Assembly (NCBI GenBank): GCA_003116995.1
Contig: BDSL01000037.1
Span: 1 to 64,000, forward strand
DNA length: 64,000 nucleotides
Source of the DNA: Yamagishiella unicocca
Lineage: Eukaryota > Chlorophyta > Chlorophyceae > Chlamydomonadales > Volvocaceae
Direction: 5' to 3'
Shown here: piece after piece, positions 24,501 to 36,022 of the stretch
Position numbering within the stretch: position 1 is the first letter of the stretch
Layout of the letters: every line of letters begins with the position of its first letter
Made by a program: the position numbers and the translations under genes
The notes under the pieces: model-generated
What the model was told of the DNA's origin: nothing
The model's input: the letters and a program-made list of their open reading frames with translations, nothing else
The model's database searches: none

Positions 24501-27500
24501 CCCGGGAGAGGGGGCGGGGAGAATCCGCGAATGGGGCGGGGGGAAACGCGTGTACGACAGAAATATCGCTTGGAACACACGTTTGGAGGTACATGCTGGA
24601 GAAGTACATTGGGTTGAGGAAACGAAACGTCGGAGGTACGGAAGGAAAACCTTTTGGGACACAAGTTTGGAGGTACATGTGGTTGAGATAAGTTAGAGTC
24701 GGGGGTCGTATGTCGGGGCAGGGTGCGGGGTGGAAACGCGTGTTTGGCACATGAGAGGAGCCCTCGAGGGTGGGTTGGGGTGGCCCCTCTCTTACTACAG
24801 TCGGCGGCTCCTCTCTTAATACCTCCCGCCTCGCGTTTCCTCATCTTCGCCGGACCCACGGGTTTTCTTCTCATGCCCCGACCACCATCTCATACCACCG
24901 CCCCTCACCGCCGCCCCCGCAGATGGACTGCCACACCGACTCGTACGTGGCGGCTCTGGGCCACATGCCGCAGGACCGCCACATCAGCAACGTGATGCAG
25001 GTGGGCGCAGAAGTCCGGGTGGACGGGTGGGGAAGAGCGCGGCACGCACCGCTGTCGCTTGGAAAGCCAGTGCTGACTAGCAGGCAGGGTAGGTCCGTCC
25101 TTCTGCGTCCGCCTGTGAGGGGGCCAGGGTGTGTCCTTTCTGTTTTTATCTATCTGATTGAAGAGTTGACCAGATTATTCTCAACTCAGCTACTTGCCTG
25201 GGGTGCTGGACTGAGTGACAGCGACAGGTGCGACCCGGTGTTTCGTGCTTTTGTACGACAAGATGTGGGTGCCACGTGCTCATCACGACCCGCAGGTGAA
25301 GCAGATCCTGGATCTTGCTCGCGAGATGTTGGCGGCGGTGGACACGCTGCCGTACCCGGACACACTGGGCAAGATGCAGATCCGGATCGGCGTGCACGTG
25401 GGCGCGGTGTACGGCGGCGTGATCGGCATCAAGTACCCCCGCTACAGCCTCTTTGGCACCACGTTGCGACTGGCGCAGGGGCTGCAGGTGGGGCCGGGCG
25501 GGCGGGTGGGGGGGTGGGGTCTCGTCAGGCAGCAGTAAGCGCGGAGGCGGAAGGACGGCAGGCGGGACTGCGGGTGGCGAGGACGACCCGTGGATGCGAG
25601 AAAAATCGCTTAGGACAGACGTTTCGAGGTGCAGGACTGCGGGTGGGGGAGTGGCCGAGTGGCAGGAGGCGAAACTGACGAACAGGGGCGGTGGCATCCC
25701 TAGTAAATGAGCTAGGCGGCATCCCCAGCTGGAGCCGCGAGGGAGGGAGATTTGAGCTGGGCAGAGGCTAGAGTGGCGGTTCACCTGCGGCAAGCCGTGC
25801 GGTGTGGTGCGTGTTCGACAACAGCTGCCGCAGTGCCCCACCCAGCAGCATCGGCTGCTGTCGCCGGCCGTGGGCTGATGATGCACAACAACACAACTGC
25901 AACAATCATACAAGGCCGCTCCTAAGGGCGCGCCCTGATGAACACCTACCACCAAGTCTGAGGCCCACGGCTCCGGCGCCAGCTAAACTCCTGCAGCGGT
26001 GTCATCGTCCTGTTGTTAAGCTAGTCGAGGTAGTTTTGGCTGTCCAACTTTCGCATATAACGATATCGAATGACGCACATTGAATGACGCATATCGAATG
26101 ACATTATCCAGATGGGCCTCGCTCGTACCTCGCTCGTACCCCGCTGCTCACACCCCGGTCGTACCCCGGTCGTACCCCGGTCGTACCCGCCCCCGCAGGC
26201 CACGGCGCTGCCGAACACCATCCACGTCACGGAGGTTGTGCACAACCGGGTGCGCGCAGCGGGGGGCGAAACGTTCACGCCGTACACGACATCTCAAGTA
26301 CAGGTACGACACCCCGTTCGCGGAACCGCGCCCGCCACGCCCCCTCCCACGCCCGCGGCTCTCTCACAGCCGCAGCGCGCTTGCAGCTCCCGCGACCAGT
26401 GCACCAGCACCAGGAGGCGAGACCCGCATTCAACCTTCCCTTAGCGCACCCTGCTCCCCTACCTTTTGAGGCTCCGATTCATCCGATTAATCGCTCTTCT
26501 CTACCCACATCCTTTTCACCGTTTCATTCATTTATTTGTCCTCCCACCACCTCCCTGCCAGAGCTTGGGCATCATCCGCACCTACCTGGTGGGGGCAGCA
26601 CCCGACGGCGCCGGTGGCGGCATGCTGGACTACGCCGCTCTGGACAACTCGGTGGTGGTCGACTACCTCCGCAACGCCACCGCCTCCGCGCACGGCATCA
26701 CCGTCCTCAGCTGTCTGCTGGGCGGTGGCGGCGCCGCCGCCGCCGCCGCCGGCAACAACGCAGGCCTTGCGGCCGCCTCGGGCTTCGGCGGCGCTGGCGC
26801 CGTCGGCCTTGGCGGCGGCGGCGCCGCCGCCACCGGCGGGAACTTCGGGTTGGGTGGTCTGATCGCGGGCCCAAGGACCAGCCGGCTGGCATCTGGGTGC
26901 GGCAGCGGGAATGGAAGTGGCGGCGCAGCCGCGGCGGCGCAGCCGGCGGCGCAGGCGCCGCAGGCGCCGGCGGCTGCGGCCCCGCCGCCGCGGACCCACC
27001 ACCATCATCATCACCCTTCGTCGGGTTCCGCCGCGTACAAGATCATCCCGGTCATCAGCGGACGGCAGCTGGGCGGCGATGACGGCGGCGGCGGCGGTGG
27101 CGGAGTGCAGCTGCCCGGCAGCAGCCGGGACAGCGATGGTGGGTGCAACGATAGTGCGCCCCATGACGGGGCGGGGGTTGCCGGGTGCTGGGGAGGTGGG
27201 CGCGTGGGGCCAATGGGGGTTGTGTATGTGTGGGTGGGTGGGTTTTGGGTTCCTCCCCATCCCAACGTCTTTCATTTCGATGACGCCACTGACGGATCTG
27301 CCCACGTCGCTGGCACGCTACACCACCCGACGGTACCCCTTGCCCATGCCTCCCCCCCGGCCGACCACGGGTCTTCCTCGAACCCCCCCCCCTCCCCGGG
27401 TTACCTCGCCCCCTTCCGTCCGGCACACATCGGACATTCGGGGTGCGCACACAGGCTCTGGATACGCGATCACGCTGGCGCAGGTGGCCACAGGCACCAT

Positions 27501-29663
27501 GGATCAGGGCGGCCAGGAGATCATGTCGACGGTAGGCGGGGTACTGGCGGGCGGGCGGGCGGGTGGGTTACAAAAAGGTGGGTTACTCAAAGGTGGGTTA
27601 CAAAAAGGTGGGTTACAAAAAAGGTTCAGAATGGGGACCTGTTTGTTATGTTGGTTGGGTGATGGTGGTTGGCTCGAAGCCGCGGGGGTCTCGTGGAAGG
27701 CGCGAGGGGGCCTTATGGAAAGAGCGGTTGCGTTGCGCAGCAGGGCGGAGGTGGTGTTGTGCTCGGCGCATATAGCACAGGCGCATGCCGAGCGACCCAC
27801 GGGTCGCAGCCGGTGATGGCGGCTGCTGGCTGCTGCGCCCCGGGCCACGCCGACGGCAGCACAGCCGTATTGCGACCCACGGACCTAGCTAGCTCACTAT
27901 CCGGCCCCGCAACGGACCCCGCAGTTCGTCAATCCTGCACGCCCTCGCCCATTCCAGCCCTCGCCGGAAATTCCTCCGCCACGCTACCTTAAACACGTGT
28001 TCCAGACCTTTCTCCGTCTACTTGTTCTCTTCCAAATACCTTACCCACCTAGTTCCTCCTCCTCCTCCTATGTGGTATCGAACGGCACCCCCCTCGCCAC
28101 CCCCCATGCCCACCCCAGATGGTCGCCGTCGCCAGCGGCGACATGGGGTCCATGGCTTCCATGGACTCGTACCACACGAGCTCATTGGCTCCCCCGGCTA
28201 TCACAGGTGTCGGCAATTCAGCCTCGGCCAGCACCGCCTCCGGCGGAGCCGCCGCCGTCGCCGTCGGGCCCTCGGTACACGCCGGCTTCAGCGGCGGCGG
28301 CGGCGCCGGCCTAGCGACCACGGGCGCCGCCGCCGGCGGCGGCGGCGGCGGCGGCAGCCGCCGCCCCACCAGTGACGCATCTCTCGTCCAGGATCTGTCC
28401 CCCGGCCCCACCGCCGCCGGTCTCTCCTCACTGACCCGCCTGCAGCGCATGCACGCACCGCAAACGCTGTCCCCGGTGCCTGGTTCCGGAGCCGGGTCGC
28501 CCCGGCACTCCCGCACCCCCTCCCGCAACTCGTCGTTCCGGCTGGGCGGCGGCGGCGGCGCGTCGCCGCTGGCGGCGACCGTGATGCAGCAGCAGCTGCT
28601 GACGGCGTTGCAGCAGCAGCAGCAGGCGGCAGCGCAACAGGCCAGTGCGCAGATGGCGGCCGCCGCCAGGTCGAGCCGAGAGGAGGGGATGGAGCGGGAT
28701 GGCGCTTCAGCCGGCTCTCCGCAATCGACTTCGGAGCCGCTGATGAAGATCGAGATGCCAAACAATGCGGCCGCCGCGCGCACCACCGGCATCAGCAGCG
28801 CCACCATGCGCAAAATCCACGCACCGCTCAAGGCGGCGTCGATCTCCGCGCTACCAGCCAGCGTAGCCGGCGGCGGCGGTGACGCCGGCGGCGGCCATCA
28901 CACGTACGGCGGCGGCGTCAGCAGCGCCGGCGGCAGCATCAACGGCGGCTTCGTCTCCACCGCCGGGTCGATCGGCTCGCCGCCGCACTTCTTCTCGCCG
29001 GGCCACACGCGAGCCGACCTGTCCGTGGCGGCGCCGGGGACCGCCTCCGCCGCCGACGGCGGCGGCGGCAGCAGCGCTGGTTTCGGAGCATCGCCGTACT
29101 CTGGGCTTTCCTCGGAGACCCGCGCGCGCCTGGCAAGGCTGCGCACCGCCTCCCAGCCCGACCTTTTAGACGTCGTGACGGCGGTCGACGGCGTCCCGCC
29201 GCCCCCCGCGCCGGTCTCGTTCGAGTCTAAGTTTGTCCCCACGGGCGACCGCGCGGCTGGGTATGGCGGCGGCAGCGCCAGGTCTTTGCACACCGCCCGC
29301 ACAGCTCCGGGCGGGATGCTGACGCAACCGCAGCCTGCGGCCGCGGCGGCGGCCGCGGCGGCGGCCGCGGCGGCGGCGGCGGCGCAGCAGCTGCTGCCGA
29401 TGCAGCAGCGGTCGCCAACACAGCCGCAATCGGCATCGCAATCGCAGTCGAGGCGACCACCGCAGCAACGGCCCTCTACGGTTGGGGAGATGCTGGATGC
29501 GCTGGGCCTGAGCCACTACTCGCGGGCGATCAGCGGGGCGGTCGTTGGCGGTTTGGACGAGCTGGCGTCTCTGGACGACGGAGCGCTGCGCAAGGTGGGG
29601 CTGGTCAGCTCGCGCAGCAGGCAGCTCGTACAGGACGAGCTGCGGCGCTGGGGTTACAAGTGA
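12570..29663 (+). CDS. Membrane hybrid histidine kinase - receiver - class III cyclase - SAM protein (candidate histidine-kinase rhodopsin)
   Basis: A 23-exon model of about 1,895 aa, with phases agreeing throughout: 12592-12760, 12961-13295, 13624-13693, 14888-15078, 16118-16264, 16609-16660, 16846-17144, 17620-17718, 18143-18313, 18670-18843, 19256-19472, 21176-21763, 22168-22325, 22816-22914, 23215-23355, 23898-23990, 24385-24495, 24923-25000, 25296-25487, 26199-26303, 26562-27138, 27455-27531, 28119-29663. Exons 1-4 are hydrophobic; WACSAPLLCWLLVQL resembles opsin helix 3, but I found no retinal Lys. HisKA: HDMKNPLNGVLALS. ATPase: N-box TVLANAFKYT, G-boxes DTGTGF and GLGLTMVK. Receiver: VLIVDDD, LVLLDVTLPDMSG, DYITKPF. 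Cyclase: FSDVVVLCADV, TDSY, YPRYSLFG. The last exon is Ala/Gly/Ser-rich and ends in a SAM-like domain (MLDALGLSHYSRAI). The order matches chlamyopsin-type two-component cyclases: a phosphorelay coupled to cGMP/cAMP. Start and first helices unresolved. Confidence 0.85.
13303..13358 (+). repeat. Introner-like element, short copy
   Basis: CGAGGAAGACCCGTGGATGC starts about eight bases after the donor at 13296 of the kinase/cyclase gene, followed by CCGAAAAAACCGTTC and AACAGACGTTTTGAG. Same order of blocks as the longer copies at 23381, 50618, 60394 and 62271. Confidence 0.75.
15977..16076. repeat. 52-bp direct duplication in an intron
   Basis: GCCTCAGTCTCTG, TTACGCTCCCGCATCTGCCG and TACTCTTGTGAGGGC occur twice back to back just upstream of the acceptor at 16117. 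Confidence 0.8.
16357..16422. repeat. 18-bp tandem repeat in an intron, four copies
   Basis: CGTACCACTGAGCAGCGT, with a variant base or two, repeats about four times in the intron after exon 16118-16264. Confidence 0.85.
17868..17938. repeat. 15-bp tandem repeat in an intron, five copies
   Basis: GGCGGTACTCCTCCA repeats about five times in the intron between exons 17620-17718 and 18143-18313. Confidence 0.88.
19905..20680. repeat. 150-bp tandem satellite, about five copies, inside an intron
   Basis: Copies starting ATGTAATCCAAACTTACTCG lie at 19926, 20076, 20226, 20376 and 20526, exactly 150 bp apart and nearly identical. The array sits in the 1.7-kb intron that separates the ATPase N-box exon (ending 19472) from the G1-box exon (starting 21176). 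As 150 is divisible by three and the unit lacks minus-strand stops in one frame, that strand shows an open 50-codon repeat; I regard this as a by-product rather than a gene. Confidence 0.95.
22061..22106 (-). repeat. Introner-like element, short copy near an acceptor
   Basis: TCTGTTCTAAACGG, TTTTTTCTGGCATCCACGGG and TCTTCCTCGAAACCC lie about 60 bases before the acceptor at 22167, antisense to the gene. The same intron region carries the opposite motif only elsewhere, so this copy has one visible end. Confidence 0.75.
23381..23575 (+). repeat. Introner-like element, long copy A
   Basis: Starts CGAGGAAGACCCGTGGATGC about 25 bases after the donor at 23356 and continues through ACCGTTCAGAACAGACG, GATGCATGCTGG, GGGTTGGGGACACTAAAGCC, GAAGGTCGTAATGTGACCTT, TTGGCGGCTAAGC and CTACGGCGAGACG to GACCCCGCGCGACGCACG. 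It contains an inner inverted repeat around AAGGTC/GACCTT. It lines up block by block with the copies at 50618-50744, 60394-60574 and 62271-62450. Confidence 0.85.
25577..25634 (+). repeat. Introner-like element, diverged short copy
   Basis: CGAGGACGACCCGTGGATGC, GAGAAAAATCGCTTAGG and ACAGACGTTTCGAGGTGC follow the donor at 25488 by about 90 bases, in sense orientation within the kinase/cyclase gene. Confidence 0.65.
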
Positions 29664-29690
29664 TGCCGCCGCCGCGCGGAGTCTGCGGCA

Positions 29691-29790
29691 GGCGGCAGTA
29701 GCAGCGCGTACTCGGCAGTAGCAGCGCGTACTCGGCAGTAGCAGCGCGTACTCGGCAGTGGCAGTGCGTACTCGGCAGTGGCAGTGCGCT
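29691..29790. repeat. 20-bp tandem repeat in the probable 3' UTR
   Basis: AGCAGCGCGTACTCGGCAGT repeats about five times starting some 30 bases after the stop codon of the kinase/cyclase gene, with later copies changed to GGCAGTGCGTACTCGGCAGT. Confidence 0.85.
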
Positions 29791-30321
29791 GCAGGGCCAC
29801 TCGGCAGTGGCAGTGGCAGCAGCTCCCTTGTCGGAGCTATGTGCACCGAACACCACTTATACGGCACCCAAACGTGCCGGTGGGTGTTTTTAAGGCTTCC
29901 CGGGTTCGACCCTCCTGCGATGCTTTGCGTTCGTGGGTGGATACGGCAGCTCGCCGAGCACGCCCCAACGGCATCGTGACCCATGGGTCGAAGGCGCTGC
30001 AGCCGCAGCTGTGGCCCCCGCGTCGTCGTCGTACTCGTTGTTTTGGGTTGGTTTTCTAGCTTGCTTGACGTTTCAAGCCCCGCGGGTATGCGGGACCTAA
30101 TTGCCTGCCCGCGGTTGGGCAACCGGTTGGCGGTTGGGGTATTGGCGGTTGCGAGGCCTGTCTTCATCTTCACGGCGTCTACCCGCAGGAGCCGGACGTG
30201 GGGTATCGGGGGCGTGTGCGTATGTGTGCTGCGGGACAGCGGAATGAAGCTGAATGGGAGACATGCGCTGGGGCGCGTGTCACGCCACGTCACGACGGTC
30301 GCTGGGCGTTCACCGCGGTCG

Positions 30322-30475
30322 CGGCCACGTGCGGTTGCTCCCCACGCGGCCACGTGCGGTTGCTCCCCACGCGGCCACGTGCGGTTGCTCCCCACGCGGC
30401 CACGTGCGGTTGCTCCCCACGCGGCCACGTGCGGTTGCTCCCCACGCGGCCACGAGCGGTTGCTCCCCACGCGGC
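30322..30475. repeat. 25-bp tandem repeat, six copies
   Basis: GGCCACGTGCGG plus TTGCTCCCCACGC forms a 25-bp unit repeated six times, the last with one change (CACGAGCGG). It includes CACGTG E-box-like palindromes at regular spacing. No gene is identified beside it on either side. Confidence 0.9.
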
Positions 30476-30985
30476 CGGTCGCGAGGGGAGAGGTCTAGGG
30501 GGCGGTGCTTGGGAGACGACGCCAACACAGCCGCGGTTGGGGGTCTTGTTCTAGTTTGGGTGTAGACCAGTCGGGTGTACAATTGAGGGCGGTGCTTGGG
30601 AGACGACACCAACACATCCGTGGTGGGCACTTTTTGCCGCTGTGTTCGTCCACTTTCGTCCGCAAGCAAGGGCGTCATACGGGGTACCCACGCAGCTCGT
30701 GGGGGTGGGTCGCGTCCAAGGGGGGGCGGGGCAGCGCCGTCGACCCATGGGTCACCTCCCGTTATCGAAGTCGCTCAGGAAGAAATTCGGGTCCTGGGGC
30801 GGGGCGGGGGGGGGTCCAGGGCGGACGGGTGGACTGGATCTCGCCGCGCGTCGTAGCGCAGCTGGCCAGCTTAGCTCCGAAACGGACGACCTCCTGTAGC
30901 CTGCGATGCCGGTGCTAGTTGACAGGGACGGCGGGAGTTTCTTACTTTCATTCATCGGCAGACCGCTACGACAGTGGCGGCGGCC

Positions 30986-31032
<47 letters not shown>

Positions 31033-34000
31033 GGCGGCACATTTCGGCGCTGTGGGAATACGTCGTTCCTCCTGCGGCGACCTCTAACCCTTGCCTGATG
31101 CAACTCCGGCAGGTGACGGGCACGATTCGTGCGTAGTAGGGGGCAGCAGCAGGTTGTTTGCTTCGGAGAGGTGTCCGGAGCGACTCAGCGCACCGCATTT
31201 GGTGGGATGGCAGTGGGTGGCTCCAAAGCTAGCTAGCTAGCTAATTGCGTGAAGGGCTAGCTAGCTAGCTGTTTGCGTGAAGGCGCTGGCTGTCGGTCCT
31301 GGCGGGAGGACCCGCTGGGTAGGTTACAAGGAAGCGCCGGCCGCGCCTGGTGGCCATGTACGGCCGCTATTCAGCTTCACACGATGCTTTTCTTTGCGTC
31401 GGCTGTGTCGAATGGGTTTCATCGTGTGAATTGAATACGGCCTTGGCCCTGGGATTCGTAGCCCGCCTTGCGGGACGCTGGCCGTACGGTGTTGGTTGTT
31501 CGGTTGCGGACGTCGACATGGGCTCCATTGAACTCTCTGAACTCATCCTCGGGGGCTTGAGGGCAAACCCGTGGGTCCACGCATATGGGCTCCCCTGTGG
31601 GGGACGGGGGTTCGATTCGAGCGCGGCGATAGATGCGATTCTCACGTGCACGCGGTTGGGATTCGAAAATTTGCAGATTTGGACGCTGGAGGGTTTTAGG
31701 GTTTTAGGGTTTACGGCGGTTGTGTCAAGGCAGGGGGCAGCAGGGCCTTGGGGAACAGGCGGTTGTACGGATGGGGTGCAGATGGCAAGGCGGCCAATGT
31801 CGTGTGCATTGGGGTGCTGGCCTGGGGATAGGGATGCATGGATTCCATGCATGCCATACGTCGCGCCCATTTTGGCATCAGCGACACGCTAGCGGCCATC
31901 GTCATGGCTGTCGGCTGGCGGTGCGGGGACGGGGCAGGGCACGGGCGCTCGTTGGAGGCAGGCAGGGACGTGGCGGTTATTTGCGGAGGGGTACATGAAA
32001 GGCAGGGCGGTGGGGCGCCTCACCGCGCGCTTGCGCTTGTTTGAGGCAGGAGGCTATCCTTCAGTTGCCTGAAGGTCCACCCATCGCTGCGTTCGTTGGC
32101 GAAGGTGGAGTCTCCTGCGTGAAGCGGTCACCAGGTGGGCACAGCGAGCCGGCAGGTGCGGTTTATCGTGTGGGGATTATTCGGGGAGCGCGAAGAGCAC
32201 GCGTCGCTCCTTGCCGCGGGCTTGCACGATGGCGCTGCGCTCTGAGGGGCCGCTCCCTGGGATGGGGGGCTACTAGTTTGGGGCAGCAGCCAGCCAGCAA
32301 ACATCGTAGCTCAAAACACACGCCGGCCACTGCCGTACTTTATCGAGCGCTCCAGGGTATGTGGTTTGTATGTGGGTGGGATTCGTGTTCGTAACGGGCA
32401 GTTTGGGCTGGGGGGGATCGTGGCGTCAGCGTGTCATTCATAAGGCACCTAGGTGAGGCATTGCCCTGGTGAGATAGGTGGCCGTGCGCAGCGACCGAGT
32501 ATTTTTGCGCGCGAGAGGGAGGATTGCCTGTCGTACGTGCATGCAGAGCCGCGAATGAGGTGTATGGCGCGGCTGGCAATAGTGGGCGCAGCGACAAGTG
32601 GTCCCTGATGACGCTTTCGTTTTTGCCAAGCTAACTGCACCCTACTGCCCCAGCAGCCGAACCAGCCATGTACGTCTGGCACTCGCACTCGCACTTAGTT
32701 AGGCTCTAGCGCTTGCGACGTTTTTCGGGTGCCGCACACCTGCCATGGCAGGTTCTGACTTGCGCCATGCTGAAAAACGCGGCTATTGAAACGGCCCACA
32801 AATGCTTTAGGATTATTATGTGCTGCCATATGGCAAGCCAGAGGAAAAGACGGTGATACATGCCGGGGCCCTTATTACGACCCAAGACCCGGTGGACCCG
32901 GGACTCACCCTCACTCATCGAACCATCTTGAGCATGAGCATGTTAGATACGTAGCACCCTCCAAGGTCCTGTCCATTGCCTCATGAACACGTTCGGTCCG
33001 GAGGCGCAACAAATGCAATGCAGCAAAGTAGAGGTGCGCCTCACTATGCTAAGCTCATGGGTACTCGGCGAGAGAACCTGCGTCCCCTCCACCGTCATCA
33101 GGCGCTATTCCTACAGGTGCCGAATTGTTAAAATAAGCAAGCTGCTTCCGCCGTATCTTGTCCTCGTCATCGCCTTCCGCATCCCTCGTTCAACATTTAT
33201 TCCCGACATCGCCCTGAATTAGGCATAAGTTGGGCATTCAAGCAGCTTCCATCTTCCACTTCCCGTACTACTCGTGTCACGTTCACACAAAAATGATGGG
33301 CTGAATCAGCTCGAGCTCGGTCACCTGGGCGGTTGGCTTCAAGGTTCCAGAAAACTGCAGGAAACCGCACCTGACCGCATTAGCGCCACATGGTGCTTCC
33401 ACGGTAGTCAGAGCGGGTATGGCCTAGAAGATCTTCGGGTCCTCCTTTCGCATCAACCAGCCCTATCCACTGCTATAACAGCACAATTTAACACCGGTTG
33501 CTCACAGTTGGAAGCGAAGACCCGAGGCTCAACAATACGGCGATGGTGGTCCCACTCGTTCATTAACTTGACTTGTAATCGCTATATTAAATCATCAGTT
33601 GGGAGCGGCTGCAGAGCCAGCCATGGAGCTACGGTATGTGGGGCGTCCGCGCCAGGAGAACCCACCGCAGGCTGGCCCCCTCTCCCAGCCTCTCCACCAG
33701 TAAGCAAGGGTACCCTAAGCAAGGGTACCCAGCTCCAACCCAGTTTATGGAAGTTTATCACATACCGGTAGCTGCTGCAACATTTGTGCAATCCAGCACT
33801 TGCCCCTGACGCCAATTATCGCAACGATCCTGATACCGGTATTCCTTTGAACCTCTGTACCAGTACTGGTACTTGCCAAATCAACGGGGTTGCTTATTAC
33901 CCCGCCTATTCCAAAAATTTAAAAACAAGTTGTGCCCATAACTATTCCTATTGTGATCGCTGAGGCGCCGGCGACAAATTTGAGAAAACTTCATTTGTGA

Positions 34001-34160
34001 ACAGACCGTCGGCCGACCTGCGGGCCATACAGCGCTTTATCAAACCAGCTAACCCTTCTCTGGCATGTCGGCCAGGGCAGTCGAGGCTCCCCGAGATGTC
34101 TGCTCCATTAAACAATTCCAAAAGTGCATCTGGGGCCCTAGATCTCCGCCCCGTACAACA

Positions 34161-34451
34161 TCACTGACCATTCTTGCCCTTGTAATGGTGTGCAGCTTGC
34201 CACATTTCTTTCTGCCTGAGTGGCATAGCTGCCCTCTGCATGGGCAATCGCCTTGAGAGACCATGTTTAAGGCCCAAATAACGTACGCACGCGATGCCTG
34301 GCAGGTACTGGTACCCCGCCGTTGTACCGAAACGAGCTAGCCGCTGTCCTGAGGGCACTGCGTTTTGCGCCTCATTGCTGATAAAGACTAATAGCTCTGA
34401 CTTGCAACGATCAAGGTCCCGTTCGTACAGTCCCTGGGGGTTCCAGCACAT
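34161..34451 (-). mobile_element. Possible non-LTR retrotransposon reverse-transcriptase remnant
   Basis: The minus-strand reading contains LYERDLDRCKSELLVF and then CVRYLGLKHG about 40 residues later. This spacing resembles the segment of LINE-type reverse transcriptases with a KCE/LVF strand followed by a (K/R)YLG motif. No catalytic YxDD box, endonuclease or tail is visible nearby, so at most it is a fragment. It could be a chance match. Confidence 0.3.
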
Positions 34452-35279
34452 CTTATCCTTTTGACGGCGTCCGTTTACTACAGGAAACGAATATTTGATT
34501 CTTCGAGGAAAGCATGCCAGCCCTAATTCCGAAGTTGCTTCTGTTCGAAAATTATGCGCACTTCTCCAAGCAAAGGAGGCAACTGTCCTGGACCTTTAAT
34601 TTTGGTTTCACACTGTAAATAAAAAAACAAGGAGAAGGTAGTTGATAAATCTCCTGCCTTCTTTATTGCATGCATGGGCTTAAACCTACCGTCATGCCCA
34701 TCGACCGACCGGCATGTGCAAAACCTTCCGCGAACGATATGTCAGCGACGAGTGAAGCATTGCATGTCTAAATGTGTGTGGGTACTTGTCGATACTTTGA
34801 CGTCGGCTTTACACTGCAACCTGAGCGCGTCACATTTCCTACGTACATAGCATATCCTATATATAGCTTAACGGCACTACCGTGGAGCGCTCAATACCAC
34901 CGGAGATGCAGACATTAACAGTCTGAAAAAAGGTAAAGGTTACTTGTCGAGGTTTAGGGGCGCTGTCCGTACAGCTTGCAGTTTTCATCGGTCACCTGTT
35001 CCCAAAACAACGCCGTTCATGGGCGTGTATCCGATGCGACACGATAATCAAACGCATATGCTGCAACGCTTCCTGCTGCTTGTGTGTCAATAGTGTTTGC
35101 TACCGTGTGTTGCCCGAAGCCGGCCACGGGCAGCGGCGGCTCAATAGGCTACATCGCCCTTCCACTGGAAGGATGGCACCATTGTAAACGCTACACAGGA
35201 GGCATATTTTAAGCGCCATTGGCAAATATCGGAGAGTCAGCAGGGCCAGACTGAAGGTACGTAACCGCGAGGCCACGGG

Positions 35280-35362
35280 ATGCCTACATATGGCAGCCAC
35301 GTTGCAGGGAATGTAACATATGCAACATATGACAGCCACGTTGCAGGGAATGTAACATGGTT
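35280..35362. repeat. 38-bp direct repeat, two copies
   Basis: CATATGGCAGCCACGTTGCA with GGGAATGTAACATATG is repeated immediately downstream with one change (GACAGCC). Confidence 0.85.
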
Positions 35363-36022
35363 GTTTCATCTGCTGTTTGGCCTGGAAGTTGACACTTTAA
35401 TGGCGCGCCCCAGGCCTTAGCGCAAAAGCATGCCTTGTTTTATCTCTCTTACTGTGAATATATATGGGAGTTTCGAGTGCACTAATATTTCCATTGCGCG
35501 CTTCCTACCCTACTGTTGCTGGTTGGTCGCGGCGACTCACTGGGCCGACTGTGCAGGTTAGGACTTACTGGTCCCTTGTCATGCTGCTGTGTTGGATTTG
35601 CTTCGCAAGTAGTCTTGGTGGCGAAAATGCTCGCGTCGCTACAGGCACATGCATCTCGACATACTGCCGGTTGCACCCATGTCATGCATACTGCAAATTA
35701 CTTAAGTGCTTCAATTATTTACACTGCTTACAATGCAATATGGCAAGTTTGGGCCACCGTGCGCTGCGGCGGGCCCAGCCAGCGGCCTTACTTTCTCGGA
35801 ATACCGGTAATTGGAATCGCGCTATCCGCTATCCTGTGGAATAATTAGGAATCGTTACTACTGAACTTGAAAAAATGTTCCACGTCATTAGTTCCCTGCA
35901 GCTCTACCCTTCTCGTGCGTCGTGCGTGTTACTCTGCTGTGTTACTTACTGACCGGCTCGAGCCGCTGCTGCCGCCGCTGCAGGCACGCAGCAGCACCGC
36001 GGTTCACACAAACTGCGTAGCT

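Larger units (their letters stand above)
29664..36022. other. Intergenic; repeats and a weak retroelement trace
   Basis: Downstream of the kinase/cyclase stop no further exon chain is visible. The stretch holds a 20-bp tandem repeat (29.69-29.79 kb), a 25-bp tandem repeat (30.32-30.47 kb), a GGC-rich microsatellite near 30.98-31.03 kb, AGCT-type microsatellites near 31.23 kb, a TTTTAGGG-like stretch at 31.69 kb, a possible LINE remnant at 34.16-34.45 kb and a 38-bp direct repeat at 35.28-35.36 kb. GC content drops from about 31.2 kb onward. I saw no clear TGTAA polyadenylation signal for the upstream gene. Confidence 0.45.

Noticed and set aside
31228..31272. Palindromic AGCT-rich stretch as a regulatory site
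   Set aside because: It is a GCTA/AGCT microsatellite also seen at 38250-38272; nothing ties it to a function.
35867..36022. Longer N-terminus for the first TKL kinase
   Set aside because: The upstream in-frame stretch starts at TTG, not ATG; the first in-frame ATG is 36023 and it precedes the kinase domain normally.
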